A DNA stretch of 64,000 bases, taken from the NCBI GenBank assembly GCA_009838515.1, contig VXRL01000011.1, forward strand, positions 23,713 through 87,712, given 5' to 3'. Shown here piece after piece: positions 17,403 through 25,786 of the stretch (position 1 is the stretch's first letter; each line of letters opens with the position of its first letter). The notes under the pieces are model-generated. The model did no database searches. It was not told where the DNA came from and saw nothing but the letters and a program-made list of their open reading frames with translations. Origin of the DNA: Terriglobia bacterium. GTDB lineage: Bacteria > Acidobacteriota > Terriglobia > Bryobacterales > UBA6623. A program made the translations under genes and the position numbers.

Positions 17403-18476
17403 GTGACGCGAATTCTCGCAGTTGTCAGCAGCCTGCTCTGTGCAGGGGCTGTCGCCCAAGAACTGCGCGTCGAAGACTGGGAACCACGCTCGACACTTGT
17501 TGTCGAGCAACATCCGGTCCCGCGCGCGAAATTCCCCGCAATCGATGTGCACAGCCATCACGGCCGTTCCACTTCGCCGGAGCGGCTGGAACAGATCGTC
17601 GCCGAAATGGACGCGCTCAACTTGGCGGTGCTAGTGAACCTGAGCGGCGGGCACGGCGATCGGCTCCGCAACACCGTCGGGACGTTCCGTTCGAAGCATG
17701 CCAAGCGCTTCGCCGTGTTCGCCAACCCGGACTTCAGCGGTATCGGCAGTCCCAGCTGGCCCCAGCGTGCGGCACGGCAACTCGAGGCGGATGTCAGGGC
17801 TGGCGCGCAAGGGCTGAAGATCTTCAAGAACTTCGGCATGAGCGTTCGCGACCGCGCCGGAAAGCGAGTTCCGGTCGACGATCCGGCGATGGCCCCGTTG
17901 TTCCAGACGTGCGCCCGGCTGAACATCCCAGTGCTGATTCATGTCGCCGACCCGGCGGAGTTTTGGGCGGAGCACGACCGCCACAACGAACGCTGGTTGG
18001 AGCTGAAGCTGCGCCCGCGGCGCAAGCGCACAGCGCCTCCCAGCTTTCAGGACCTGATCGAAGAGCGCGACCGCATGCTGGAGCGCCATCCGGATGTCAA
18101 CTTCATCCTGGCCCACATGGGATGGCATGGCCACGACCTCAAGCGCTTGGGAGGACTCCTCGACAAGCACCCGAACGTCCACGTCGACCTTGCGGCTGTG
18201 CTATATGAATTGGGCCGCATCCCGTTCAGCGGGCCGGAATTCCTGAATCGTTACAAGGACCGGGTATTGTTTGGCAAGGATTCCTATGCTCCGGCCGAAT
18301 TCCCGTACTATTGGCGCGTTTTGGAAACGCGGGACGAGTACTTCGAATACTACCGCCGCTACCACGCCCACTGGCGCATGTACGGCCTCGGCCTGCCCGA
18401 CGAGACGCTCCGACACATCTACTGGAAGAACGCCTTGCGGCTGATCCCCGGCATCGACGCCAGCTTGTTTGAATGA
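17403..18476 (+). CDS. Exported amidohydrolase (PF04909-like)
   Basis: A 357-residue protein starting with GTG 17403 and a signal peptide (TRILAVVSSLLCAGAVAQ). The mature part is a TIM-barrel amidohydrolase: the HxH motif as AIDVHSHHG (H50, H52), a His in PVLIHVADP, FILAHMGWHG, and VLFGKDSY near the end, where the metal Asp is expected. This subgroup includes decarboxylases and lactonases acting on carboxylated rings. Export to the periplasm is unusual for it. An open frame continues upstream through rpoZ but is only a shadow. Alternative GTG at 17397. Confidence 0.85.
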   Translation: MTRILAVVSSLLCAGAVAQELRVEDWEPRSTLVVEQHPVPRAKFPAIDVHSHHGRSTSPERLEQIVAEMDALNLAVLVNLSGGHGDRLRNTVGTFRSKHAKRFAVFANPDFSGIGSPSWPQRAARQLEADVRAGAQGLKIFKNFGMSVRDRAGKRVPVDDPAMAPLFQTCARLNIPVLIHVADPAEFWAEHDRHNERWLELKLRPRRKRTAPPSFQDLIEERDRMLERHPDVNFILAHMGWHGHDLKRLGGLLDKHPNVHVDLAAVLYELGRIPFSGPEFLNRYKDRVLFGKDSYAPAEFPYYWRVLETRDEYFEYYRRYHAHWRMYGLGLPDETLRHIYWKNALRLIPGIDASLFE

Positions 18477-18486
18477 CGGCGCCTCC

Positions 18487-20685
18487 TCAGCGTGTGCCCA
18501 GCGCTTTGAGAGCGAGCGCCTCGACCAGGTCGACTACCGCGTCGGCGTCTCGCAAGTCGGCCGTCTCCACTGCCGAGTGCGCATAGCGCAGGGGAAATCC
18601 GATGGGCACGTTCACAGTCTCCAGCGAGCGGAAAACCGAACCGTCGTTCCCGCCAGCAGTGACGCCCAACTGGAGCGGGATCTTGCGCTGGCGGGCGAGG
18701 GCGACAACGCGGGCGATCTCAGCGGTGGGCGTGAGTCCACTCTCGTCGAACGCGCGCAGTACTGCGCCGCCCCCCAGGCGCGCATGGGCCATTCGCCTCG
18801 ATTCGAGCGGGCTGTCTGAGGTTACGAACGTGTCGATGGGGAAGACGTGAGCCGGAGACGCCGTCTTGGCATAGTGCCGCGCTCCCAAGCGTCCGACCTC
18901 CTCGCTGACGCTGAAGACGAAATCCACTGCCCCGCGCGCTCGGCGGGCCGGACCCTCAAGCCGTTTCAGGGCTTCGACCAGCGTGGCGCAACCGAGCCGG
19001 TCGTCGAGCGACCGGGCGCTGACACGGTTGCCGAGGAGCCTTCGGAAGCGCTTGAGCACTGTTGCCGTATCTCCCTCGCTGATGCCCGCTCTTGCTACGG
19101 CCTCTCGAGAGGACAGGCCGAGATCCAGACTGCGTCGGCCGGTCATCACGCCGTTGATGCTGCCTCGGCTTCCGTGGACCAACATCGGCTGCCACGAAAA
19201 CAGACGCAGATCACCTCCCCCCTTTAGAGACAGCGCCACGCTGCCGTCGGATGAGATCGCGGTCACGCCGAACCCGATCTCATCCAGATGAGCGATGAAT
19301 GCGGCCTTTGGCTGTTCGCCGCTGCCGAGCCTGACGATGAGGTTGCCCCAGTCGTCGATGCGCAGGGCTCGCCTTGCGTAGGGCGGCAAGAGGCTCTGGA
19401 GCAGCGTCCTCACTGGCTCTTCCTTCCCGCTCACGCCCGGCATCTCCACGAGCTGCTCGATCATCTGTGCCAACGAGCCGATCTGGCGCGCCGTTGCTAC
19501 GGCGCCGGCCTGGGCGAGAGGGCGTTGCTCTCCGCGCAGTTCCAAGGGTGCGCCAACCAAGTGGCAGAGTAGGCGCACGATCTCGGACAGATCGCCGTGG
19601 CGGACCGCCGCCGAGGGGGTGGCGCTGTTCTGCACCGGAGGCCAAACGACGGCGTAAGCGTGCCCGTCCTGCCAGGGAACCCCATCGCCGAAGGGTCCGA
19701 ACGCGAAGCCGCGCGGCGGCTTGCGCTCGATCTCGATCCCTTCACGATCGGCAAGATCGGCGATCTCTCTCACCAATGCGTCGGATTGGCCGCGTACCGC
19801 GGCGATTCCGGCGCTTGCACCGCCGTTCGGACGCAGGAGCACGACGCGCTCGAAGTCCAGAGACCGCAACAGCCTGACAAGGCCAGCGTTGTGCGGGTAG
19901 CGCTGCGTGACGAATGCCACCGCGACCGTGCCTTCCGGCTCGGCTCCCGCCAAGCGGCGGGCGACTTCCAGCAGGATTGCGGCACCACTCCGGCTAGAGA
20001 TCCAAGGTGCCGCGATCCACCCGCTCCCAATCGGCGCGACGCGCTTTTCGAGCGTGACGCGGTCGAGGACGTTCAGGCCAGCGGCGCGGGCCTCGCTAGC
20101 GCCAGAGGCGCCCACATCAATATATAAGTCGTCCGTTTCGGTGCGCCGATAAGACGCCCGGGATCCGAAATGAACGGCCGGAGCCGCGACGACCCCTGGC
20201 ACGACCCCTCCCGTCAGGGTCGATACCCGCACGTTTTGGCCGAGGAAATACTCACCGAGTCCAGCTCCAAACGGAGCGTCTGCGAGGGGCTGCAGTCGCA
20301 GGTAGCCGTCCGGTTGGATCTCCGATACCGCGTAGCCGGGCTCGTCAACGCCCGCGGCCAAGAGGGTGCGTGGCGTCCCCTTGCCGAAACGGGCCACGAG
20401 CATTCCGTTGCTGCCTCTCCGATGGGTTCCGCCTACGCGGCTCGCGATGAACTCGATGACCCTGCTCTCGTCACCTGATGCCGCATCCAGGCCCGCCAAC
20501 TCGAACAGGTCCGATGCTGGAGCCGGGGCTGCCGCAAGCGCGCCGGCGAGTACGAAGCGCAGGGTTGGACTGGGAGGCCACCGCAGGCACCCGAATCCGG
20601 CCCCACGCCACTTTGACCGGGCCAGCGCTGCAGGGCAGGGAAGCTCACGCCCCCGTCCAGCGAATGCTTGGAGGCGACCCGCCAC
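18487..20685 (-). CDS. Tandem M42-type metallopeptidase with degenerate N-terminal half
   Basis: A protein of up to 732 residues built from two M42-like halves. The C-terminal half (about 400-732) keeps the ligands of a dinuclear zinc aminopeptidase: H466/D468 in IAHLDEIGF, D561 in SLDDRLGC, E595/E596 in SVSEEVGRLGA, D624 in TSDSP and H703 in RYAHSAVET. The N-terminal half (about 58-385) follows the same plan but reads AAGVDEPGY, WISSRSGAA and VTQRYPHNAG, so the first His, the bridging Asp and both Glu are lost. A hydrophobic LRFVLAGALAAAPAPAS at 42-58 may be a signal peptide. The start is uncertain: GTG 20685 gives a long basic leader. The gene follows the TPR gene by 11 bp. Confidence 0.82.
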   Translation of the reverse strand: MAGRLQAFAGRGRELPCPAALARSKWRGAGFGCLRWPPSPTLRFVLAGALAAAPAPASDLFELAGLDAASGDESRVIEFIASRVGGTHRRGSNGMLVARFGKGTPRTLLAAGVDEPGYAVSEIQPDGYLRLQPLADAPFGAGLGEYFLGQNVRVSTLTGGVVPGVVAAPAVHFGSRASYRRTETDDLYIDVGASGASEARAAGLNVLDRVTLEKRVAPIGSGWIAAPWISSRSGAAILLEVARRLAGAEPEGTVAVAFVTQRYPHNAGLVRLLRSLDFERVVLLRPNGGASAGIAAVRGQSDALVREIADLADREGIEIERKPPRGFAFGPFGDGVPWQDGHAYAVVWPPVQNSATPSAAVRHGDLSEIVRLLCHLVGAPLELRGEQRPLAQAGAVATARQIGSLAQMIEQLVEMPGVSGKEEPVRTLLQSLLPPYARRALRIDDWGNLIVRLGSGEQPKAAFIAHLDEIGFGVTAISSDGSVALSLKGGGDLRLFSWQPMLVHGSRGSINGVMTGRRSLDLGLSSREAVARAGISEGDTATVLKRFRRLLGNRVSARSLDDRLGCATLVEALKRLEGPARRARGAVDFVFSVSEEVGRLGARHYAKTASPAHVFPIDTFVTSDSPLESRRMAHARLGGGAVLRAFDESGLTPTAEIARVVALARQRKIPLQLGVTAGGNDGSVFRSLETVNVPIGFPLRYAHSAVETADLRDADAVVDLVEALALKALGTR

Positions 20686-20696
20686 TGCCCCACGCC

Positions 20697-21020
20697 TCAG
20701 TCGCCGAGACGAGCGAGGGCTTCCTCGAGTTCGGAGCGCGCATGCGCGTCGCCGGTGCGGTGTGACGCCGCAATGCCGCGCATGTAGATTTCTCGGGCCT
20801 TGCCGGCACGCTGCAGGCGCTCTAAGGTCTTGCCAGCGTGATAGTAAGCAGCCTGATAGTTAGGATCTCCTTCAAGTAGGCGTCTGAATTCCTCGAGGGC
20901 CTTGCTGTCTTCCCCGCGCTTGACGAACTCGTGCGCCAGGCCATAGCGGGCGAACTGGTTCGATGGGTCCACCTCGAGCATGGCTCGGAGAGCTTCGATG
21001 CGATCCATGGCTGATGCCAT
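20697..21020 (-). CDS. Small tetratricopeptide-repeat protein
   Basis: A 107-residue, probably cytoplasmic protein made of about two to three TPR units: ALRAMLEVDPSNQFARYGLAHEFVKRGE, ALEEFRRLLEGDPNYQAAYYHAGK and a third, looser helix pair. The spaced small and aromatic residues (A8, G11, Y11, P32 type pattern) are typical. It carries no catalytic motif and presumably acts as a protein-interaction module. It lies 11 bp upstream of the M42 peptidase gene on the same strand, so it may assist that protein. The second Met (21008) is an alternative start. Confidence 0.82.
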   Translation of the reverse strand: MASAMDRIEALRAMLEVDPSNQFARYGLAHEFVKRGEDSKALEEFRRLLEGDPNYQAAYYHAGKTLERLQRAGKAREIYMRGIAASHRTGDAHARSELEEALARLGD

Positions 21021-21505
21021 TCAGCATAGCAACGCGGCCGGTTCTCGCCGACGTACACTGGGGTGGCTTGGCGTGTCCGTGCTTCGAACCAACTTCTAGG
21101 TTGCCGTGGTCTGCCTGGCCGGGGAAGTTCCGCCCGCCATTAGGTGCCCCCCGCGAGGGCATCTGCCACGCCGATGCCGCGCGCCCGTACCGGCCGGCTG
21201 GGCAACTGCTGGTGACCGGCTGCAACATGGGCTACGCTCGCGATCGGTGCGAGCGCGTGCCCGCTGACGCGCCGGACGCTGCTCGCTTCGCTCATGCCGG
21301 ACCCGGCATCGTGCGCTGGGTGCTGGAAACGGACCACCGTCCGGTCGCGTGCGGTGTTTCCGAACAGGGCTCGCCGGGGGGGCAGGGGCCAGTGCTCGAC
21401 AGCCAAGTGAACGCCTACCGGAGCGCGATCGAAGAGCCAGGCCCGCGGTAGCCAGCCGTGCGCCCGACGCGCCCAGCAAGGGGCCGACGAGGCTGCGGAC
21501 GACAG
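21021..21505. other. Non-coding gap, no gene recognised
   Basis: The roughly 480 bp between the divergent TPR gene and the promoter of the Gfo/Idh/MocA gene contain only open frames without a family match, a plausible start signal or the codon pattern of neighbours. No tRNA, hairpin terminator or repeat was noticed. Upstream regulatory DNA for both divergent genes is the simplest reading. Confidence 0.5.
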
Positions 21506-21534
21506 TTGCGGTCCGTGTCCATTCCCGATACACT
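21506..21534 (+). promoter_or_regulatory. Candidate sigma70-type promoter of the Gfo/Idh/MocA gene
   Basis: TTGCGG at 21506-21511, a 17-bp spacer and TACACT at 21529-21534. A purine-rich GGAGAG ribosome-binding site follows and the ATG is at 21566. Position and spacing are good. The -35 box matches the consensus only in TTG. Confidence 0.45.
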
Positions 21535-21565
21535 CGGCTTAGGAGCAGACCTCCCGGAGAGACGC

Positions 21566-22993
21566 ATGGCAGAGAGCGAAACCAAGCAAGTACAGATGGA
21601 TCGGCGCGATTTCACGAAGGGCGCCGCCGCATTGGGCATGGCCGCGGCAGCCGCGAGCAGCGGACCATTGGTGCGCAAGGCGAAGGGGGCCGATAAGGTC
21701 ATCAAGTACGCCATGATCGGGCCCGGCAGCCGGGGGCGGAGGCTGCTCGAGCGCCACTTGGTGCACATGGAGCACGGCGAGTGCGTCGCGCTGTGTGACA
21801 TTTACCAGAAGAACCTCGACCGGGCATTGAAGGTCTTTGACGGCAAGCCGGCAGCTTACACCGACTACAACGAGTTGCTCCAGGACGACTCGATCGAGGC
21901 CGTCTTCATAACGGTTCCGCTATTCCTGCACTACCCGATCATGAAGGCCGCTCTCGAGGCCGGCAAGCACGTCTTCTGCGAGAAATCGCTGGTCTTCACG
22001 CCCGAGGAAGTCCACGGCCTGAGGGCTGTGCACGAGGCGCATCCGGATCAGATCATCCAGGTCGGCCTGCAGCGGCGCTACAGCAAGCTGTACCAGCGCG
22101 CCAAGGACCTCATCGATAGCGGAGCGATCGGAGAGGTGACGCACATCCAAGCCCAGTGGCACCGCAACACGAACTGGCGCCGCAAGGCAGCCGCCGAGTT
22201 CGAGGACCAATTCAACTGGCGCCTGTACCGCAGGTACTCTGGCGGGCTGTGTGCGGAGCTGATGTCCCACCAAGTCGACGTGGCCGACTGGATTCTCGAC
22301 CAGCACCCCAAGTCGGTGATGGGCGTGGGAGGTCTCGACTACTGGAAGGACGGGCGCGACATCTACGACAACATCCAGCTCGTGTTCGAGTACCCGGGCG
22401 GCCAGAAACTGCAGTACAGCTCGATCATGACCAACCGCCACATCGCCGGTCGGCGCGTGCCGGGCGATGGCTGCCGCGAGACGATTCTTGGAACCGACGG
22501 CGCAATCGAGCTCACGCTGATTCCCTACGGCGACGGCATGCTGTATCCGGACGTGATGAAGGTCAAGATGGAAGACCAGGCCAAGCAGAAGGATGATGGC
22601 GAGAACTGGGTGGCCGGCGCCACCGTGGGCATGGACACAGCGGAGCAGGGCGATGGATTCCCGATCGACCCCGAAGCCGTGGACCCCAGCCAGGTAAGCT
22701 TCATCGAGAAAGAGATCTTCTTCGCCAAGACGTGGGCCTACCACAAGGGAATTCTGCGACCCGAGGAGGATATTGATCCCGAGTACGCCGAGCTCTCCAG
22801 CTTCCTAAAGGATGTTGCGACGGGCTCGCGGCCGGAGGCCGACATCGATGTCGGCCTGCAAGACTCCGTGGCCGTCATGCTGGCGAACCTGGCCATGGAT
22901 GAGCAGCGCAAGGTCCACTTCGCGGAGATCGAGCAGATGGGACGGTCGGATGTCGAGCTGACATCGGCTGGCGCCCCGAGCCGGGGCGACTAG
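21566..22993 (+). CDS. Tat-exported Gfo/Idh/MocA-family oxidoreductase
   Basis: A 475-residue protein with a twin-arginine signal (MDRRDFTKGAAALGMAAAAAS) and a dinucleotide-binding domain starting at KYAMIGPGSRG. The family Lys is in GKHVFCEKSLVFTPEE (the EKP-like motif), followed by the second-domain sequences GGLCAELMSHQVDVADWIL. Members oxidise or reduce sugars and inositols, or cleave glycosides through a transient oxidation with tightly bound NAD. Tat export of the folded, cofactor-loaded enzyme fits the latter type. The start ATG 21566 is supported by GGAGAG 5 bp before it. It stands alone between divergent and convergent neighbours. Confidence 0.9.
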   Translation: MAESETKQVQMDRRDFTKGAAALGMAAAAASSGPLVRKAKGADKVIKYAMIGPGSRGRRLLERHLVHMEHGECVALCDIYQKNLDRALKVFDGKPAAYTDYNELLQDDSIEAVFITVPLFLHYPIMKAALEAGKHVFCEKSLVFTPEEVHGLRAVHEAHPDQIIQVGLQRRYSKLYQRAKDLIDSGAIGEVTHIQAQWHRNTNWRRKAAAEFEDQFNWRLYRRYSGGLCAELMSHQVDVADWILDQHPKSVMGVGGLDYWKDGRDIYDNIQLVFEYPGGQKLQYSSIMTNRHIAGRRVPGDGCRETILGTDGAIELTLIPYGDGMLYPDVMKVKMEDQAKQKDDGENWVAGATVGMDTAEQGDGFPIDPEAVDPSQVSFIEKEIFFAKTWAYHKGILRPEEDIDPEYAELSSFLKDVATGSRPEADIDVGLQDSVAVMLANLAMDEQRKVHFAEIEQMGRSDVELTSAGAPSRGD

Positions 22994-23014
22994 CTCGCTG
23001 CCGGAGCCAGGCCG

Positions 23015-23362
23015 CTAGCCCGGATTCGACCGCTTCGGCTTCGGTCCCGGCGGCGGTGCCATGATCGTCAGCACGACGAGGTTTGCCGGGCCCGGGTTCG
23101 CGAGCGAGTGCGGCTCGCCCTCGCGAGCCAGCACGAGGTCTCCGCTCTCGATGCGCTCGGTCCGCTCGCCGACGGTCACGTCTCCGCAGCCCTCGAGAAC
23201 CAAGTAGAGCTTGTCCTGCCCGGCATGGGAGTGCAGCTGGTGGAGCTGCCCAGGCCGGAAGCAATTCAGCCCGGAGAATACCTGCTCGCCGGAGAGCAGG
23301 TCGGCCTTGGCCATCTTGAGGCCGGAGAAGACCGCACGCTCGGCGATCCGGCGGACGATCAT
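23015..23362 (-). CDS. Small cupin-domain protein
   Basis: A 115-residue single-domain cupin. Metal-site motifs are visible: LHQLHSHAGQDKLYLVLEG (cupin motif 1, HxH then E) and GDLVLAREGEPHSLANPG (motif 2 with the distal His). Such proteins bind metal or small ligands and often act as sensors or isomerases. Its ATG at 23362 overlaps the stop of the upstream membrane-anchored gene (ATGA), making it the last gene of an ECF-sigma operon. A role as ligand sensor in that pathway is possible but inferred only from position. An open frame upstream of the chosen start is not conserved. Confidence 0.85.
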   Translation of the reverse strand: MIVRRIAERAVFSGLKMAKADLLSGEQVFSGLNCFRPGQLHQLHSHAGQDKLYLVLEGCGDVTVGERTERIESGDLVLAREGEPHSLANPGPANLVVLTIMAPPPGPKPKRSNPG

Positions 23363-23721
23363 CGGCCTTCGTTCGCCACCTGGATGAGCTGGTTGAAGAG
23401 CTGGTTTTGCTCGGGCGTGAGGTACTGGACTATGCGCTGGTGCGCCTCGAGCTGATTCCACTTCAGCTCGCCCAGCAGTTCGGCCTCTTGCATGATCACG
23501 TCGTCGAGGATGGCCCGGATCTGTTCCATCTGACTCGGGTTGAGCGACAGTTCCTCGGCCAAGTCCTGCAGCGTCGCTTCGATGCGGAACTCGGTGCTCC
23601 GCTCTTCCTCGAACGCCTCCATCAGGTTCGAACTGAGCAGGCCGGTCGCGAAGCCGCTGAAGAAAATCAAGGCAAGCACGCCAGCTGCCTTGCCAACCGA
23701 GCCTGCCGAGAAGCCCTGCAC
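23359..23721 (-). CDS. Membrane-anchored Spy/CpxP-like helical protein
   Basis: A 120-residue protein starting with GTG 23721, whose first base is the last base of the upstream TAG (TAGTG overlap). One N-terminal membrane helix (KAAGVLALIFFSGFATGLL) is followed by a helical periplasmic part, AEELSLNPSQMEQIRAILDDVIMQE and then YLTPEQNQLFNQL. The LNPSQ...I and LTPEQ...F repeats resemble the LTxxQ motifs of Spy/CpxP and zinc-resistance-associated proteins, which sense or chaperone in the periplasm. It lies between an anti-sigma-like gene and a cupin in one operon. The TTG at 23790 is rejected as start because it would run 70 bp into the upstream gene. Confidence 0.7.
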   Translation of the reverse strand: MQGFSAGSVGKAAGVLALIFFSGFATGLLSSNLMEAFEEERSTEFRIEATLQDLAEELSLNPSQMEQIRAILDDVIMQEAELLGELKWNQLEAHQRIVQYLTPEQNQLFNQLIQVANEGR

Positions 23722-24218
23722 TACCGTCCCGCGCCCCCCGAGTACATTACGACCGCCAGCATCGTGCTGCGGTTCAGGTCGATATCGCAACCGAGGCGGA
23801 CATTGCAGTAGTCCGCGCTCTCCGGAGGCTCGGCCAGAACGCTCTGGGCGATGTTCTGCACTTGGGGTTCGGCGGCAGCTTGGTAAGCGCTAGTCCCGAA
23901 GAGCACCAACAGCCAAGCGCCGCAAGCGAGAACGAGACGGCGGGCCATGAGCGGCTGGAAGAAGATGTCCCAGAACGGGGCCTGGCGCTGGGATTGAATT
24001 TCGCGCAGGATCTTACGGTGGAAGCCAGGCGCCGGGCCGATGCTACTGTCGGGCGGCATGTCGAAGCTGCAAAACAGCCCTGAAATTCCCGCCATTTCCT
24101 CGACCACTTGGCGATCGCTCGGGTTTCGGGCCAAGCGTTCCTCGTACTCGCGGCGCCCCTGGTCTCCGAGCTGGCCGGCTAGGTACGCCTCTAGGTTCTC
24201 CTCTAGGTACTTGTCCAT
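23721..24218 (-). CDS. Anti-sigma-factor-like single-span membrane protein
   Basis: A 165-residue protein with a soluble N-terminal part (LEENLEAYLAGQLGDQGRREYEERLARNPSDRQ) that resembles the helical N-domain of anti-sigma factors, then one membrane span (RRLVLACGAWLLVLFG) and a short periplasmic tail with two Cys. No HxxxCxxC zinc motif is present, so it would be a non-zinc anti-sigma. It lies 36 bp behind the ECF sigma gene on the same strand, the usual place for its inhibitor. The function is inferred mainly from topology and position. Confidence 0.7.
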   Translation of the reverse strand: MDKYLEENLEAYLAGQLGDQGRREYEERLARNPSDRQVVEEMAGISGLFCSFDMPPDSSIGPAPGFHRKILREIQSQRQAPFWDIFFQPLMARRLVLACGAWLLVLFGTSAYQAAAEPQVQNIAQSVLAEPPESADYCNVRLGCDIDLNRSTMLAVVMYSGGAGR

Positions 24219-24254
24219 CCCCGTCTCCCCCTCGGCTCGTTCCTGCCGCGCATT

Positions 24255-24932
24255 TTACACAATCTCGCCGGGCCCTTCCGTGCGGAGCTGCCCGGCTGCC
24301 TTGACAAGTTTCTTGCGGGCTCGGAAAAGCTTCACCTTGATGGTGTTCTCGTTGATCCCCGTCTTGGCTGACAGCTCGTCCACTGTCAGTCCTTCGACTT
24401 CCTTCTGAAACAGCAACATGCGCTCCTCTTCGGAGACGTGCTCCAGCAGCTTCAGCAAGTAGTCGCGCCGCGACGTCTGCGCCTCGGCGTCCGGAGCGGT
24501 GTCGGCCGCGCGAGCCGAACTTTCGACGATCTCGTCGACGCCTTCGCCCAAGTCGCCCTCGAAAACCACGCGGCGACTCTTGATCCTGCGCAGGTAGTCG
24601 TAGGTCTCGTTCATCGCGATCTTGTAGATCCACGTCGACAGGGACGATCGCATGTCGAACTTCTTCAGTGCGAAGAAGACTTTGGTGAACACCTGTTGGG
24701 CTACGTCCTCCGCATCGATGCTCCGTCGCACCATCCTCAGGGCGAGGCTGTAAACCATGTTCTGGTGCTGCTGGACGATGAGGGCGAACGCTTCCTCGTC
24801 ACCACCCTTGGCGCGGCGCACGATTTCGGCTTCTGAAGCGGTCTCGTACGGCACGAAGCGATCTGAGCGCACCCCGCCAAGGCAAGTCACCGGATTGCGC
24901 TGTCCTGCGAGCAAACCTGTCATTCCCGCCAT
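24255..24932 (-). CDS. ECF-family RNA polymerase sigma factor (module 1)
   Basis: A sigma-70 family factor of about 225 residues with only regions 2 and 4. Region 2 is visible as ALIVQQHQNMVYSLALRMV, DAEDVAQQVFTKVF and STWIYKIAMNETYDYLRR. Region 4 is visible as FQKEVEGLTVDELSAKTGINENTIKVKLFRARKKL, with the helix-turn-helix. It directs RNA polymerase to envelope- or stress-related promoters when freed from its anti-sigma. It heads a four-gene operon (sigma, membrane anti-sigma, Spy-like, cupin). ATG 24932 or 24923 are both possible starts. The TTG at 24983 would add an unconserved leader. A linker of about 30 acidic residues separates the regions. Confidence 0.9.
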   Translation of the reverse strand: MAGMTGLLAGQRNPVTCLGGVRSDRFVPYETASEAEIVRRAKGGDEEAFALIVQQHQNMVYSLALRMVRRSIDAEDVAQQVFTKVFFALKKFDMRSSLSTWIYKIAMNETYDYLRRIKSRRVVFEGDLGEGVDEIVESSARAADTAPDAEAQTSRRDYLLKLLEHVSEEERMLLFQKEVEGLTVDELSAKTGINENTIKVKLFRARKKLVKAAGQLRTEGPGEIV

Positions 24933-25110
24933 GTGAGTTGGTTGGACGCACGACCGGCGCAACAGGTTGCAGATTGGATGCAAGGAATTGAGTTTATCTC
25001 GATGGGGCCCGCCTGCGAAATCGCCGTGTGCCAGAAGGCAGCTTCGCAGCCACGCCCGACAGCGGCTGCCCGCCGATGCCTGATTGGCCCGCGAGAGCGC
25101 ACGCCGCGGG

Positions 25111-25782
25111 CTACGCGGCGCTCTCCACGCTTTGGAACAGGATCACCCTACTGCTGGGAATCGGCTGTCCGAACAGAGTCGCGGGCCGAAACTTGCTGGT
25201 CAGCAGCGTGTTGGCCAATTGTCGGCGGGCGCGAACCTCTAGTGGCCCCTGAGTGACGATCATGTAGTCATACACACCGCCGTGGGCGTCGATGTATGCC
25301 ACCACCGCGATCTCGTCGGCCACCGGATACGGTGAAGGCAGCGTCATCATTGGGGCACTCACGACCGGGTTGGCCAAGAAGCGCAGCGGCACGTCGTCGG
25401 CATGGGCCACCGGCTCCATCCAGACCGCCGATAGCAGCATCGGCACCAAGATCAGAGCCATCAGCAGGCCGCCCAGCACAGGCACGGTGATCGGCCGCAG
25501 CCAGTTGCCGAACCGGACCTGTCGCCGCTTCCAAGACATCAGCGGCCGATCGCGCATGAGCGCCTCGACCGACAGGGCGCTAAGGATGCGCAGCTCCAAG
25601 CTTCTAGGCGGTGCCGCGACCGGAAGTGCGGCCAGCAGGCCGCCAACCGTCTCCTCGCGCTCGTTCTGCGCGTGGCATTTCGCGCAGCGAGCCAAATGCC
25701 ACCGGACTAACAGCGTCTCGGTCAACCCGAGAGCGCATTCCCGGTACCGATCAAGTCGGCGTGAAATCCAACCACATGTCAT
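25111..25782 (-). CDS. Zinc anti-sigma factor fused to a TonB C-terminal-like domain
   Basis: A 223-residue protein with a ZAS motif H29-x3-C33-x2-C36 in RWHLARCAKC, one membrane helix at about 97-119 (PITVPVLGGLLMALILVPML), and a periplasmic domain from about 145. The end of that domain (DAHGGVYDYMIVTQGPLEVRA, then SKFRPATLFGQPIPSSRVI) has the pattern of a TonB C-terminal domain. The N-part would hold the ECF sigma factor encoded 4 bp upstream. The C-part could contact outer-membrane receptors or peptidoglycan. This makes it a candidate direct link between outer-membrane status and transcription. Confidence 0.8.
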   Translation of the reverse strand: MTCGWISRRLDRYRECALGLTETLLVRWHLARCAKCHAQNEREETVGGLLAALPVAAPPRSLELRILSALSVEALMRDRPLMSWKRRQVRFGNWLRPITVPVLGGLLMALILVPMLLSAVWMEPVAHADDVPLRFLANPVVSAPMMTLPSPYPVADEIAVVAYIDAHGGVYDYMIVTQGPLEVRARRQLANTLLTSKFRPATLFGQPIPSSRVILFQSVESAA

Positions 25783-25786
25783 TGCT

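Noticed and set aside
20963..21451. 162-codon plus-strand frame in the gap before the Gfo/Idh/MocA gene
   Set aside because: It overlaps the TPR gene in antisense, has no domain or signal and its composition is that of non-coding GC-rich DNA.
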